Below, one piece after another: positions 1-12,639 of a stretch of 64,000 nucleotides of DNA (the first letter of the stretch is position 1; every line of letters starts with the position of its first letter). Location: the NCBI GenBank assembly GCA_003991915.1, contig RQTK01000208.1:148248-212247 (forward strand), in the 5' to 3' direction. The notes under the pieces are model-generated. The model made no database searches, was not told the origin of the DNA, and worked only from the letters and a program-made list of their open reading frames with translations. The position numbers and the translations under genes are program-made. Origin of the DNA: Elysia chlorotica (taxonomy: Eukaryota > Mollusca > Gastropoda > Plakobranchidae).

Positions 1-1134
<1,134 letters not shown>

Positions 1135-1404
1135 AGGATGCCCAGTGTCATTGCCAGTGAGAGGATGCCCAGTGTCATTGTCAGTGAGAGGATGCCCAGT
1201 GTCATTGTCAGTGAGAGGATGCCCAGTGTCATTGTCAGTGAGAGGATGCCCAGTGTCATTGTCAGTGAGAGGATGCCCAGTGTCATTGTCAGTGAGAGGA
1301 TGCCCAGTGTCATTGTCAGTGAGAGGATGCCCAGTGTCATTGTCAGTGAGAGGATGCCCAGTGTCATTGTCAGTGAGAGGATGCCCAGTGTCATTGTCAG
1401 TGAG
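1135..1404. repeat. 27-bp minisatellite, 10 copies
   Basis: Ten head-to-tail 27-bp units beginning AGGATGCCCAGTGTCATTG. Only the first copy differs visibly (GCCAGT for GTCAGT). Because 27 is divisible by three, several frames on both strands stay open and give artificial nine-residue repeats such as MPSVIVSER. I do not regard these as genes. Confidence 0.95.
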
Positions 1405-2745
1405 ACACACACTGCCACATACTGACACACACTGCCACATACTGACACACACACTGCCACACACTGTCACATACTTCCACGCACTGTCACACACTGACAC
1501 ATACTGCCACACACTGTCACATACTGCCACACACTGACACATACTGCCACACATTGACACATAGTGAAACATACTGCCATAAACTGACACATACTGCCAC
1601 GCACTGTCACATACTGCCACATACTGCCACACACTAACACATACTGCCACATACTGCCACACACTGCCACACACTGACACATACTGCCACGCACTAACAC
1701 ATACTGCCACATACTGCCACATACTGCCACACACTGCTAGGCACTGTCACATACTGCCACATTGCCACATACTGACACACACTGCCACATACTGCCACGT
1801 GATGCCTTACACTGACACATACTGCCACATACTGCCACATACTGCCACACACTGCTAGGCACTGTCACATACTGCCACATTGCCACATACTGACACATAC
1901 TGCCACATACTGCCACGTGATGCCTTACACTGACACATACTGCCACATACTGCCACATACTGCCACACACTAACACATACTGCCACATACTGCCACATAC
2001 TGCCACACACTAACACATACTGCCACATACTGCCACATACTGCCACACACTAACACATACTGCCACATACTGCCACATACTGCCACGCACTAACACATAC
2101 TGCCACATACTGCCACATACTGCCACACACTGCCACATACTGCCACGCACTAACACATACTGCCACATACTGACACACACTACCACACACTGTCACATAC
2201 TGCCACACACTGCCACACACTGACACATACTGCCACGCACTAACACATACTGCCACATACTGCCACATACTGACACACACTGCCACATACTGACACACAC
2301 TGCCACATACTGACACATACTGCCACATACTGCCACATACTGCCACGCACTGTCACATACTGACACATACTGCCACGCACTGTCACATACTGACACATAC
2401 TGACACGCACTGTCACATACTGCCACATACTGCCACATACTGCCACATACTGACACGCACTGTCACATACTGCCACATACTGCCACACACTGCCAGGCAC
2501 TGTCACATACTGCCACATACTGCCACACACTGCCACATACTGCCACGCACTAACACATACTGCCACATACTGCCACACACTGCCAGGCACTGTCACATAC
2601 TGCCACATACTGCCACACACTGCCACACACTGCCACATACTGCCACGCACTAACACATACTGCCACATACTGCCACACACTGCCAGGCATTGTCACATAC
2701 TGCCACACACTGCCACATACTGCCACACACTGCCACACATTGGCT
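1405..2745. repeat. 10-bp (ACTGCCACAT-type) minisatellite
   Basis: About 1.3 kb of degenerate 10-bp units (ACTGCCACAT, ACTGACACAC, ACTAACACAT) directly follows the 27-bp array. A higher-order duplication of about 118 bp is visible: the CACTGCTAGGCACTGTCAC segment near 1731 recurs near 1849. Long cysteine/valine-rich frames on the minus strand are repeat artefacts. Confidence 0.93.
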
Positions 2746-2869
2746 AGAGGAAAGGTTTCCAGATTTCCATGGTTTGCAAATGCTCACAGCTGCCCGAGCT
2801 GATGTCCCCGACACCAGAAAATCAATAGTCCCAGACCTGATACAAAGGGCAAACAGAGAGAGAGACCTC

Positions 2870-3230
2870 ACACATGCTCACCTTGCTCAAAGCTGCGTCT
2901 ATTCGTCACTGTACTTTCTTACACTCAAAACTGCGTCTATTCGTCACTGTACTTTCTTACTCTCTTCCTCCACACTCGCTCCCCTTCCACAAAACTGCGT
3001 CTATTCGTCACTGTACTTTCTTACACTCTCCCTCCACACGTACTTTCTTACTCTCTTCCTCCACACGTGCTCACCTTCCACAAAACAGCGTCTATTCGTC
3101 ACTGTACTTTCTTACTCTCTTCCTCCATACTTCCTCACCTTACACAAAAACTGCGTCTATTCGTCACTGTACTTTCTTACTCTCTTCCTCCACACGTACT
3201 TTCTTACACTCTTCCTCCTGTACATGGACA
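2870..3230. repeat. Tandem repeat with CTGCGTCTATTCGTCACTG core
   Basis: Five or more imperfect copies of a core reading CTGCGTCTATTCGTCACTG followed by TACTTTCTTAC, separated by variable CTCTTCCTCCACAC spacers. Unit length varies from about 38 to 90 bp. No supported coding function. Confidence 0.85.
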
Positions 3231-3339
3231 CATGGATAGCCTGAGGGCTCGTTAAACTAATTGGCACCCTGGGGCGTGACGCGGGTCTGGGTATCATGGC
3301 TTGGACTTAAGATTGTTTTGGACTTAACATTTCAGGGAA

Positions 3340-3513
3340 CTTTTAGGGAGCGAACTGTCTCAAGTGGTAGAGCGTTGACTTCCTGTTCGGAAGGCTAGTG
3401 TCTCAAATTCCACAATTGGTCAAAAATTAATATGTCCAATTTCGTCCTCTACTGGTTGGTTCAGTGTCGGTATAATGTGGTGTGCTGAGACAAGAGTCCA
3501 GGTCCCCCTGCAA
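3340..3513 (+). mobile_element. tRNA-derived SINE, left part (interrupted)
   Basis: A tRNA-like head (CAAGTGGTAGAGCGTTGAC) is followed by the family body containing ACTGGTTGG...CAGTGTCGGTATAATGTG and GCTGAGACAAGAGTCC. The same body occurs elsewhere in the window (22.9, 25.2, 39.9 and 59.5 kb). The copy is interrupted at 3513, and its last 40 bases recur at 4867-4906. Confidence 0.7.
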
Positions 3514-4866
3514 ACTTAACAGTTTTAAGACTAAGTTTATGACAGCCAAGCCTTTGGAAAATGAGAATTTCGACACTTTTTTTAATCGTATTTCTCGTTA
3601 TTATAATCGCTGGCTTGAGTTGTCAAATGTATCTGACTTTAAATCGTTATGCTTTTTATTTCTTAAAGAGCAAGTTTATCAAGCATGCGACACCAATTTT
3701 GTAACCTTTATTAAAGATAGAGCACCTTCAAATGAAGATGAGCTCAAGAGTGCTGCAAAAGCCTATTGTGCCTCTAGGCCTGATCAACCTATCGGCAAGG
3801 CTAGTGTAAATTGTGTTGCTTTTTCTGCTTCAACTACCGAAACTCGTTTTCGTGGTAGATCTCAGTTTAGAGATAGACGGACTGATTATAGAGCTCGCTC
3901 GTTGTCCCGCTCTTCTTCTGTTCCTAGAGATAAACGAGGTTATTCTGAAATCGTTCTACTTCCAACTTTTCCCATTCTAATCCTTTAACTTGCTTTAATT
4001 GTGGAAAAAGGGGTCATGTTGCTAGAGATTGTCGTTCGACCAAAGCAAATACAGAGGCTTCTATTAGATGTTTTGTGTGTGGTGAGAGTGGCCATTTCAA
4101 AAATAAATGTCCACATTTACGAGATGATAAATACACTAGAACGGACAAACACCACACAGCTAATGTAGCATCGGTTAATTTGTGTCACAGCAAAACATCG
4201 CATTCTTGCACTGCGGTCCAAGATTATAACAGAAATGGCCATTTGATGTTTCATGAGGCAGTTGTCAACGGGAAACCATGTAAACTCTTACTTGATTCAG
4301 GTTGTGATACAGTTGGTGTTAAGGAATCTTTTGTTTCTCCGGACAGTCTAACCGGACATTTTGTAAATGTCCGCACATTTTTAGGCGGGTTAGAGAAAGT
4401 ACCGACTGCTATTATAGATATTAATTCTCCTTTCTTTGTTGGAAAGGTAGAAGCATGTGTTTTGCCTAATCCTGTTGCAGACGTAATACTTGGGAAAATT
4501 AAGGGCCTACACAATACGAACCCTAACGATGTGACAGCTTGCCCAGCTGTAACTAGAGCACAATCAAAAGATGAAAAGGTGGATAATATCACAAATGAGT
4601 CAGATTCAATATTAAAGTCGGATTTGCTGTCTAGAAATATAATCCAAGAGCAAACCAAAGATATAACTCTAAAATCTTGGTTATCAACGGTTGGGAATAT
4701 GCCAATTAAGGGAGTTTCGATGATAATGATAGATGGAATCCTACATCGTTCGTTCGAGTCCCAGTCGTCGAGTAATGTAACTTTGGTTGTCCCTAAACCT
4801 TTTCGAACTGAGGTGTTATCTCTTGCTCACGATCACCCCTTATCTGGCCATGCAGGTTACAGGAAA
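3514..4866 (+). mobile_element. Degenerate LTR-retrotransposon fragment: gag - protease - integrase zinc finger
   Basis: Three retroelement blocks lie in order. A gag-like region (about 3520-3950) ends in an Arg/Ser-rich tail. Two CCHC knuckles follow (CFNCGKRGHVARDC near 3990 and CFVCGESGHFKNKC near 4070). A retropepsin-like domain comes next (LLLDSGCDT near 4290, VADVILGKIKG near 4480). After a linker with AVTRAQ, the last block resembles the start of an integrase HHCC zinc domain (VVPKPFRTEVLSLAHDHPLSGH near 4790-4850). There is no room for reverse transcriptase or RNase H between protease and integrase. One frameshift lies near 3950-3965, no LTRs are visible, and the copy stops abruptly at the second 40-bp SINE repeat. 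It is a non-autonomous relic. The domain order fits Gmr1-type Ty3/gypsy elements or an internal deletion. Confidence 0.82.
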
Positions 4867-5060
4867 AATGTGGTGTGCTGAGACAAGAGTCCAGGTCCCC
4901 CTGCAACGTATCGTATGTGGCACAAAGACAGTGCAGGGATATCTGGACTCGTGTACGTGCACAAACTGCTGGCCGGCGTGTCCAGATAAACTAAGACACC
5001 ACTGGGCATTGCTATCACGCTGTAGGGGGGTTGATTGGTCAATTACAATGTAAGCACCTG
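4867..5060 (+). mobile_element. SINE remnant, right of the retroelement fragment
   Basis: Begins with the same 40 bases that end at 3513 and continues with GTGGCACAAAGACAGTGC before losing similarity to the other SINE copies. The 40-bp repeat flanks the retroelement fragment on both sides. Confidence 0.55.
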
Positions 5061-5199
5061 GTCAAAGATAATCAAACTGGACAGCCGTCCCGCGCGTCTA
5101 GGTCTTGGGGCCAGAGCCAGGAAGTTCAATGTCGGGCTACAAACTGGGCCATTTCGATAAAAACTCTCAACTTGTAATAATACTCAACACCAAAACCTA

Positions 5200-5335
5200 C
5201 TTTTCAACATTTTTTCTTCTTCTTCCTCTTCTTCTTCTTCTTCTTCTCTTCTTCTTCTTCTTCTTCTTCTTCTTCTTCTTCTTCTTCTTCTTCTTCTTCT
5301 TCTTCTTCTTCTTCTTCTTTTCCTTCTTCTTCGTC
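5200..5335. repeat. (CTT)n microsatellite
   Basis: About 120 bp of TTC/CTT triplets. It gives poly-Phe, poly-Lys and poly-Glu frames on the two strands, which are not genes. Confidence 0.95.
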
Positions 5336-6419
5336 ATAATCTTTTTCAACATCGTCACCATCACCACTACAAGCAGCTCCTCCACCTCCTTTCACACAAT
5401 GTATTTTTATACCTCTTTATTAAATACACACAAAAACGATACCGATATTCTGTCTTCCATCTCTATACAACTTAAAGTTCTTCTTATTCATGATTAGTGC
5501 GCATGACTGGCGGACCAGACGACAGACACGGTGGAAATCTCCAGTAATGACCAGGACCTAAGCTCATTATCTATAAAAGTATCTGCACGTTATACCAGCG
5601 TTACCATGACAACGCGTACACTTAGACCACTCGGGGTGGTCGTGATGGGGGTAATGAGAGGAGTTTATTTTTTACTGCCCCACCTTGAACGCTGCGTAAT
5701 ATACTAATAGTCTTATTTTTAAGTTGTAACAGCGATTTAATTGCCCCATCTCTTTGAGTGGCATCGGAAGCGCTTTGGTAGAAAAACTCCAAGGTGCGAA
5801 TATAAAGTAACCAAATATCTATAATTGATAAAGAATATAACAGAAAAGAGGTGACCAAAACAATATGGCCTATCGAAAAACCAGTTACAGGAAGAAGAAG
5901 ACATTGACTAAGATACAAGAAGTTGGGTCTTTTTTGCGTCAATCCATAATTATATTTTGGCCTGTATTTGGAATTATATGAGTTATGTCCCAACATTAAC
6001 TTTTTTTAAAGCGTAGGAGATACTTTTGTTAAGTAGGTTTAAAAACTGATACGTAAGTATGTTAATGTAAGCGAAGTAAAATAGTACACGGAATGCGAGG
6101 TTACTTGCGTCTCGCAGGAACATAATCACATTCAGCAAGTTTTAGTCTACCGAGCTTTCTTGGTTTTTTACTCCTTTACATTGCACTACCTTTACATTTC
6201 TCGCTCTCTATTCTTTCACTCTATTTTAATCTCATAATTTTCTCTCTTTTGTGTTTTCAGATTCTCAACACAGTCATATATCTAAGCCAGTGCAACATTC
6301 CAGGGTGGTGAGCATAAAGCTGCTGCTGGGGCTCCACACTTTATAGTAGTAGTCATCGATAGTATACAAAGACACTAACCTACCGTTAGATTTTGGCGTC
6401 TTAGCTCACAGCGACGGTG
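5336..6419. other. Intergenic or intronic DNA, no gene seen
   Basis: AT-rich sequence without recognisable coding motifs, tRNA-like boxes or long repeats. The 124-codon minus-strand frame near 5622-5996 has no family resemblance I can see. Confidence 0.55.
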
Positions 6420-7070
6420 GACCTACTGTATTGATATTAACTATTACGGTGGACCACACAGCGCACAGTTTGCATACCTCCGCCGTTTAGATTTTGGCGT
6501 GCATTGATATTAATATTAAGGTGGACCACACAACGCACAGTTTGCATACCTCCGCCATTTAGATTTTGGCGTATATTGATATTAACTATTACGGTGGACC
6601 ACACAACGCACAGTTTGCATACCTCCGCCATTTAGATTTTGGCGTATATTGATATTAACTATTATGGTGGACCACACAACGCACAGTTTGCATACCTCCG
6701 CCATTTAGATTTTGGCGTGTATTGATATTAACTATTAAGGTGGACCTCACAACGCACAGTTTGCATACCTCCGCCATTTAGATTTTGGCGTGTATTGATA
6801 TTAACTATTAAGGTGGACCACACAACGCACAGTTTGCATACCTCCGCCATTTAGATTTTGGCGTATATTGATATTAATTATTACGGTGGACCGCACAACG
6901 CACAGTTTGCATACCTCCGCCATTTAGATTTTGGCGTATATTGATATTAATTATTACGGTGGACCGCACAACGCACAGTTTGCATACCTCCGCCATTTAG
7001 ATTTTGGCGTGTATTGATATTAACTATTAAGGTGGACCACACAACGCACAGTTTGCATACCTCCGCCATT
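6420..7070. repeat. 73-bp minisatellite carrying a copied 5' splice site
   Basis: Nine units spaced 72-73 bp (TTTGCATACCTCCGCC at 6469, 6541, 6614 and so on to about 7052). Read on the minus strand, each unit contains AAATGGCGGAG/GTATGC. That is the 3' end of the SLC6 exon at 7061 plus its proposed GTATGC donor, so the array seems to have grown out of the exon-intron boundary. Confidence 0.93.
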
Positions 7071-7284
7071 TCTGTAGGTCTCTTTCCCCTTGGAGGTGTG
7101 CAACCCCAGACCGACAGAAAACCCGATGCAGGCCAACAGGAAGTCGAGCTTCTTGGCCCACTGCTCCCGCTTGTGGAGTTTCCCGGTGGGGGAGTCCAGG
7201 CTGGACGAGGTCGTCTCGCTGGGCGGGTCAGAGGTCAGCCTCCACCCAGGCTTGCCGTCCTCCATGTTTGCAGACAGCGGTTTG
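7061..7284 (-). CDS. SLC6 (neurotransmitter:sodium symporter) family, first visible coding exon
   Basis: SLC6 proteins are twelve-helix plasma-membrane symporters that couple Na+ (usually with Cl-) to uptake of amines, amino acids or osmolytes. The exon follows an acceptor-like CACCTCCAG and has an ATG at 7265. Codons are GC3-rich. About 35 hydrophilic residues lead into the start of helix 1, HKREQWAKK then LDFLLACIGFSVGLG, the usual SLC6 signature. Every SLC6 protein should continue NVWRFPYLCYKNGGG. Here the next nine residues do not match, and then YRNGG resumes at exactly the right spacing, ending at a phase-1 donor GGAG/GTATGC. The mismatching block (7078-7104) matches the family only if each base is complemented without reversal (see findings). 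As written the exon could not encode a working helix 1. Later exons are not in the window to the left, so the gene is partial or a relic. The substrate cannot be told from this exon. Confidence 0.85.
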
Positions 7285-9584
7285 CTGGAGGTGTGGGGAG
7301 AAAAACCCTGAGGCGCGCAGTTCTGCAGCCTTCAAAACGTCAGATATACCGCGGGGAGTCGCCCAGTATTGAGATACCAGATGGAGGTCTTGGGATCTTT
7401 GGATCCTGGAAACAATCTGTACCAACTGACTGTTGTTGTTCTTGTATTAATAGTTTTAAACAATCTGATTCTCTCTCTCTCTCTCAAAACGTCCAAACCA
7501 GCGGAAATGACTGTGTGTCTCCAGAAGCGCTTGGAAATTTCTCACCGGTCAAACTGGCCGGGGTAGGGTAATGTGTCCTGTAATGTGTCCTGTAGCAAAG
7601 GTAGCCAAAACAACGGAAGGTTCTCTCGCTCTAACCCAGAGGATCAGCCGACAGGTCCCAGTACACGTGTACCAGCACGAAGCTTCCACAGGTACAGCAG
7701 ACTTTTGTTCTCTCCGGTTACCAGGAAGAGCTGAATTGTTCAACCGTCAACCTTGGCTATGTGCAGTCTGTGGAATAAAAATACAATATAGAAAATAAGA
7801 CAGTATTCTCGTTGTAAACATTGAGTTATATATAGCCCAGTGGTACGATTTGCTTTACTACCTTGGGACCACAGGGTGATTGTGTGTACAAAAAGCTAGA
7901 TGAAAATGGCACTGTTCACAGAGAATACACTACTAAAGGTCACCAGGCAAGCGGGATTGTAACTGAACCCAAAGGGTTAAACTTTTCACATTTTAAACTG
8001 TATCTTATTACACAGCATCATGAACGGTCGAATTGTAAAAATTGCAGCTGGGATTGATATCTTTCTTCTCGTATTTTGCGGTAATTCAAAGCGAATTTGT
8101 TTTATTGGTTTCGTAATTTAAACCGAGTCAGTGGGTACACCTTAATAACAATGCGATGGTGTAATTATTTCCTTGGTGTTACTGATAATAATGTGAACAT
8201 TAAGATCGAGGTGACTGTTATGTATTTATCAAGAAATATTAGCACTTGTCTTCATAAAGAAATGATATGAAGATGAAGAGGGGTGAGAAAGCCATTATTC
8301 TGAACAGAAAGAAAGACAAATAAAGCGCCAGGAGGGTTGCAAGATGTAAACATTTCGAGAGACCTGGGCGATTTAGGACACGGCTTTGTCACAGACCAGT
8401 TTGTCGGATTTGGAAATCACGCGAGGAATCACAAAACTGCATAACCTGTGGCGGTCGAAATAATTGACTTAATTAGTAACTGTATTTCATAAGGTAGAGA
8501 TATTTACTGTCGAGCAAATAAAAACAACAAAAAAGTTGCATCAAAAGCCAATACAACACAGCCTGAGACACTGGTAAGCTTCATTAAATTTTTATTGTAA
8601 TAGTAATTATAATTTCAACCGATACCTTCTACCTTCTACCTTCTACCTGAGAAAAAAGCACGAATCATGTCGATCAGAATTGGTAGTTATAAACTAAGGT
8701 AACGTTTAAACCTTTTTAGAAATCTAGCCATCAAGTACAATCATGCACTCATCGCGTCACATTTGAAATGTCCGTTTAAACTTCTTTATTTCACGTTTGA
8801 GATGTAAAAACTATTAAACAAAATGTGTACATTTATTTAGAAAAAAAATTGATGTCGGAAACATACACATGTGCACTGCACCGCAAGGAAATATAAGTTT
8901 CAAGGAAATATGTTTAAATAAAAATTTAATGCAAAATGTATAACTTTGGAGCAGATATTGCACAATAAAACTAAACATTTCTCGTTTTGTGATAGATTTA
9001 AGCAGAAAAAAAAATACTCTGTGAAAAATTGTAATCCTTCAGAAAAATCCTGCTGTATCCAGATGTGCGTGTTAAGTTTAGTAGCACAAAAAATGGCGCT
9101 GACCTGGTCACAGCTCCTGGCGTAACTGGCACATGTACCACGTGACCTTATCTTGGCCACTCTTGTTACTGCGTATGTTAACCTACGCTCTGAGTAACTT
9201 TATACTAACTGGGTTATATCAATATAAGAGTTGGTTGTTTGTTGTTTTAATGAAAGTGTCAAATGACACTAGGGAAATACCGCGGCTTGCCTGAGGAGCT
9301 GACAAGATGACCTGATGGAAGACTTTGTCATCAAGCTGCCTTGAGTTTAGGCCGCTCGGTAATTTTCTTGCGAACTTCCTACGGCAGTTTTTCATATTTT
9401 AGTGAGAAAGAGAGAGGGGGACCAGAAAGAGTGATTGGAATAAAATAAAATAAAAACATGTTATTGAAATTTTGGGTGCAAGGATATTTTAAACATTATT
9501 TTTATAAAACACTTATATTGATCTATCACAGAGAGTCCGAGCTGAGTTATGTTACAAATTCAAAGTCATTCGTTTGAACTTTAC
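7285..9584. other. Intergenic DNA, no gene seen
   Basis: AT-rich sequence. A short 16-bp duplication (AATGTGTCCTGT) lies near 7570 and a tandem TACCTTCT near 8623. I found no splice-bounded coding segment. Upstream (5') exons or the promoter of the SLC6 gene would lie on this side, but none is recognisable. Confidence 0.5.
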
Positions 9585-9816
9585 TTTAAAAAGGTGGGAT
9601 TTTAGTTAAGGTTTGAAGAGTGTTAATGTATTAATACTTTTCACTTCATCAGGGAGGGAGGTTATTCCAAACATTTGCGCTTTGGAAAGAAAGTGTTCTC
9701 TGGCGGAACTTTTTAAAGTTAAATCTTGGTTTCACTAGGAGATTCTTGCCAGCTGAGCGTAGGTCTCTAGATGGTGTGTAGGGTATAACTAAATCTTTTA
9801 GATATTCTAGAAAGTC

Positions 9817-9859
<43 letters not shown>

Positions 9860-9881
9860 CGGAGAGAGCTGAAGAGCTGGA

Positions 9882-9914
<33 letters not shown>

Positions 9915-10273
9915 TCTTTTATGTATTCTGGAAAGTCGGACACATATTGGCACTGAAAGAGAATAGAAGCTAGCTTATAATTTATCCTAGAGCTGACAGG
10001 AAGCCAATGAAGATTTTTAAGTAAGGGTGTGATGTGTTATTTTTTTGTTACCTTCTTGACAAGTCTAGCTGCATTGTTTTGAATCTGTTGGATTTTATTC
10101 AATTTATAATCAGGAAGCCCTGCCAGCAATGAATTACAGTAGTCGATCCTGGAAAGTACTAGTGAACATACAAGTTTGTTAGTGGCATCCATCGTTAGGT
10201 AGGGTCTTATTTGAGAAATTTTTCTTAATTCTAGGTAGCATGGTTTACGAAGATTGGAAATGTGTAGGTCCAC
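9585..10273 (-). mobile_element. Non-LTR retrotransposon (CR1/L2-like) 3' end, degenerate
   Basis: Minus-strand frames give the end of a LINE reverse-transcriptase ORF. First come ISQIRPYLTMDATNKLVCSL and LSRIDYCNSLLAGLPDYK with KIQQIQNNAARLV. After a frameshift near 10050 there is HITPLLKNLHWLPVSSRINY. Near 9640-9790 is SRDLRSAGKNLLVKPRFN with VWNNLPPDE. These blocks and their order are typical of CR1/L2/Rex-type elements. Frames are broken and two microsatellites interrupt the ORF, so this is a 5'-truncated dead copy. Confidence 0.87.
9821..9914. repeat. (GA)n and (AAT)n microsatellites inside the LINE copy
   Basis: A GA run at about 9821-9855 and an AAT run at about 9883-9914 sit between two homologous LINE coding blocks. 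The flanking FPEYIKEL and DFLEYLKDL readings look like a local duplication around the microsatellites. Confidence 0.85.
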
Positions 10274-12639
10274 CGTGAAATTTGAATCAAGCTGAACGCT
10301 AAGATTTATACAGACAAGGCGGGTGTAACCTTTTGATCACACATTTTTACTTCAGTTGATATTTACTTTCAGTTCTCGGCAAGTTAAAGGTCATATATTC
10401 TTGTGGCAGAGTTGTGTGAGTATTTTAAAGGAGATCTAGAATAAAGATTTACGCCTACGCCATGCTTCGAATATCAATATTCGTGCGGTATGATTTACAA
10501 GTATCACACCCCATCATTTATCAAAAGAACTAGTACAAGATATTCGACTCCATATTTAAACTGTTGTTCCCCGATTTCTTCCAGTTTTGGCAGTAACAAC
10601 TAAGTCAGTAAGTGCGTCTCGATGTTTTATCAGGGGCGGTTTCTCGGGCTGATGTTTTTACAGTACGAACCTCTACAGCTAGCAGGTTTGATATCACCAG
10701 TCGCAGGACGGGCGGGCCTCGAGTGGCCGGGGTCTTGTGGAAGGGCCCTTCAGGGTCCCAGAGACCCACTCATGCCAAACATGAAACGCACAAGCAACGT
10801 GTTGTTATCAACGAGTTGTCCCATCTTGGCCCATCTTATTGAGCTCAACTCCTGAGATCAAACAGAGCTTAACTAGGACAAGGGCTTGATGTTTGGGTGG
10901 GAAAACCTGTTTGAAAAACACGGCCAGAAAAAACCAGAAAGACAGTGCGCACCTCATGGTCTTCAGATGGAGGAGAAATTCAAACACCTGCGGCGTCATT
11001 GGCTACAGGAAGGTACATTACAAATCTTGAGGGGTGGGTTTTGGGGTTGTTGTTTTTGTGCATTCTTTATGTACATAGGCCCCTACATTCGTAAATGCAC
11101 GTATAGCCGTATAGGAAATGAAAGGACTCTAACATTTCTAGCGCCATGGATTCGGTTCTTTAGTAGGGCCTATAATAAAAAAGGGTGAATAGGATGCCTT
11201 GTGAATTACTGTTAGAATATAGCTGAACCTGGCAGTGGTTATTGGTAGGTAAGAAGTATACTGGAAGCTGAGGCCTGCCATAAGGAACCTGAAACAAGTG
11301 CAGTCCATTTTTGCCCAAACCAATAGAGAAAATAGAAAATTATAAAAATTCTTCGGCTCTTCTTTAAAAAGGAAACTTATTAGAATATTGCTTTTGACGA
11401 GGCTAAAGAATTTTGACAAACAACCCCGTAATGCACCCCCCCACACACACACACACACCCCGCCATAAACCTATTAGGTTCTATACGGGTTATTTATGTC
11501 AGCATGAGTAACTATTTTTTCTATTGCGATACATGTGGTTCTTTTAACAATTGCTTTTTAAGGAAGAATTTAAAACCGGTGGTACGTGTTGTCAAGATTG
11601 GTCAGGCATTAACCACCTGAAGTTCACACTTTGACTAAGGGAAAATATTGTAAGTTTTCGTCAACGGGGCCAAGATTACTGCTATGTCAACTTTCTATTA
11701 TTTCCATTTGGCCAATCTTAATGTAGCAAAAATCTATCCAAAAACAATGATAACCAAACAAACTCAAGAGCTACGTCGATTCGGTTATTCATAAACATGA
11801 CACGTTTTACAGACCAGATTTGGTTCCATCCATTCTTCCAGTGTCTGGTAACACAAACGCATCATGTTGATGTGTGACAAGCTTACAAACAGATCCACAG
11901 AGAACAATCAATATCCTCGGCAGCTGCTCTCACAGACACAGACTGGGGAAAGTTGAACTCCTCCACCGTAACACAACTCCAGCCCTGCAGCTCTCAGTCG
12001 TCCTCAGATTTGTCAACACACAGAAATCGATGCGGATAAACTTGTTGTCTTGAGGCCTTTGTTCTGGGGGCAGCGCCGTGTCACGGTGTGGGACTCGCGC
12101 AGATTTTGACGGCCTGGTGGCAAGACGCGCCTAGAACAGACACGCGCGCTCGTCTACACACATGCATTCACCCGCACTCACACACAGATACTCACACACA
12201 CATACACATAGAGTAGCTGACCGACAAAAGTGACTCCCACTGTCACAAACACACACACACAGAAGCTGACCGCCACTAGTGACCGCTGGATATCATTATC
12301 ACTGTGTCAGAGATAGCAGCTCTGTATTATCTGGATGGATTTGACCAACAGCTTTCTGGCTGGCGTCGACCAGCACAGGACAACAACGATATGGACGCGC
12401 GGTTGTATAGTGTTCTATGTCCTTATGAAATACATTGTGCTACAGATGACCAGTCTAGTGTTCTATGTCCTTCTGAAATAAATTGTGCTACAGATGACGA
12501 GTGCTACAGATGACGAGTGTTACAGATGACGAGTGCTACAGAAATTGAATTAGATAATTTATTATCATTCATCTGAGGTGGCCATACCTCCATGGCTAGA
12601 AGTGAGCACAGTCTACTCAAATCTCAACGTTCTCTGCGT
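10274..12639. other. Intergenic DNA, no gene seen
   Basis: No recognised coding motif. A 48-bp direct duplication (AGTGTTCTATGTCCTT..., about 12408-12500) and CA-rich runs near 11440 and 12180-12260 are present. A GC-richer patch at about 11990-12150 could be an unrecognised promoter or exon, but I cannot support it. Confidence 0.45.

Noticed and set aside
1135..1404. CRISPR-like regular array
   Set aside because: The 27-bp units are directly adjacent with no unique spacers. The genome is eukaryotic, and this is a minisatellite.
7078..7104. Simple inversion of the NVWRFP segment
   Set aside because: An inversion would give the reverse complement. The observed bases are the complement in the same order.
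7105..7284. SLC6 exon ending at GLG with donor GG/GTTGCA
   Set aside because: The donor is weak, and YRNGG followed by GGAG/GTATGC resumes at the exact family spacing. The exon more likely extends to 7061.
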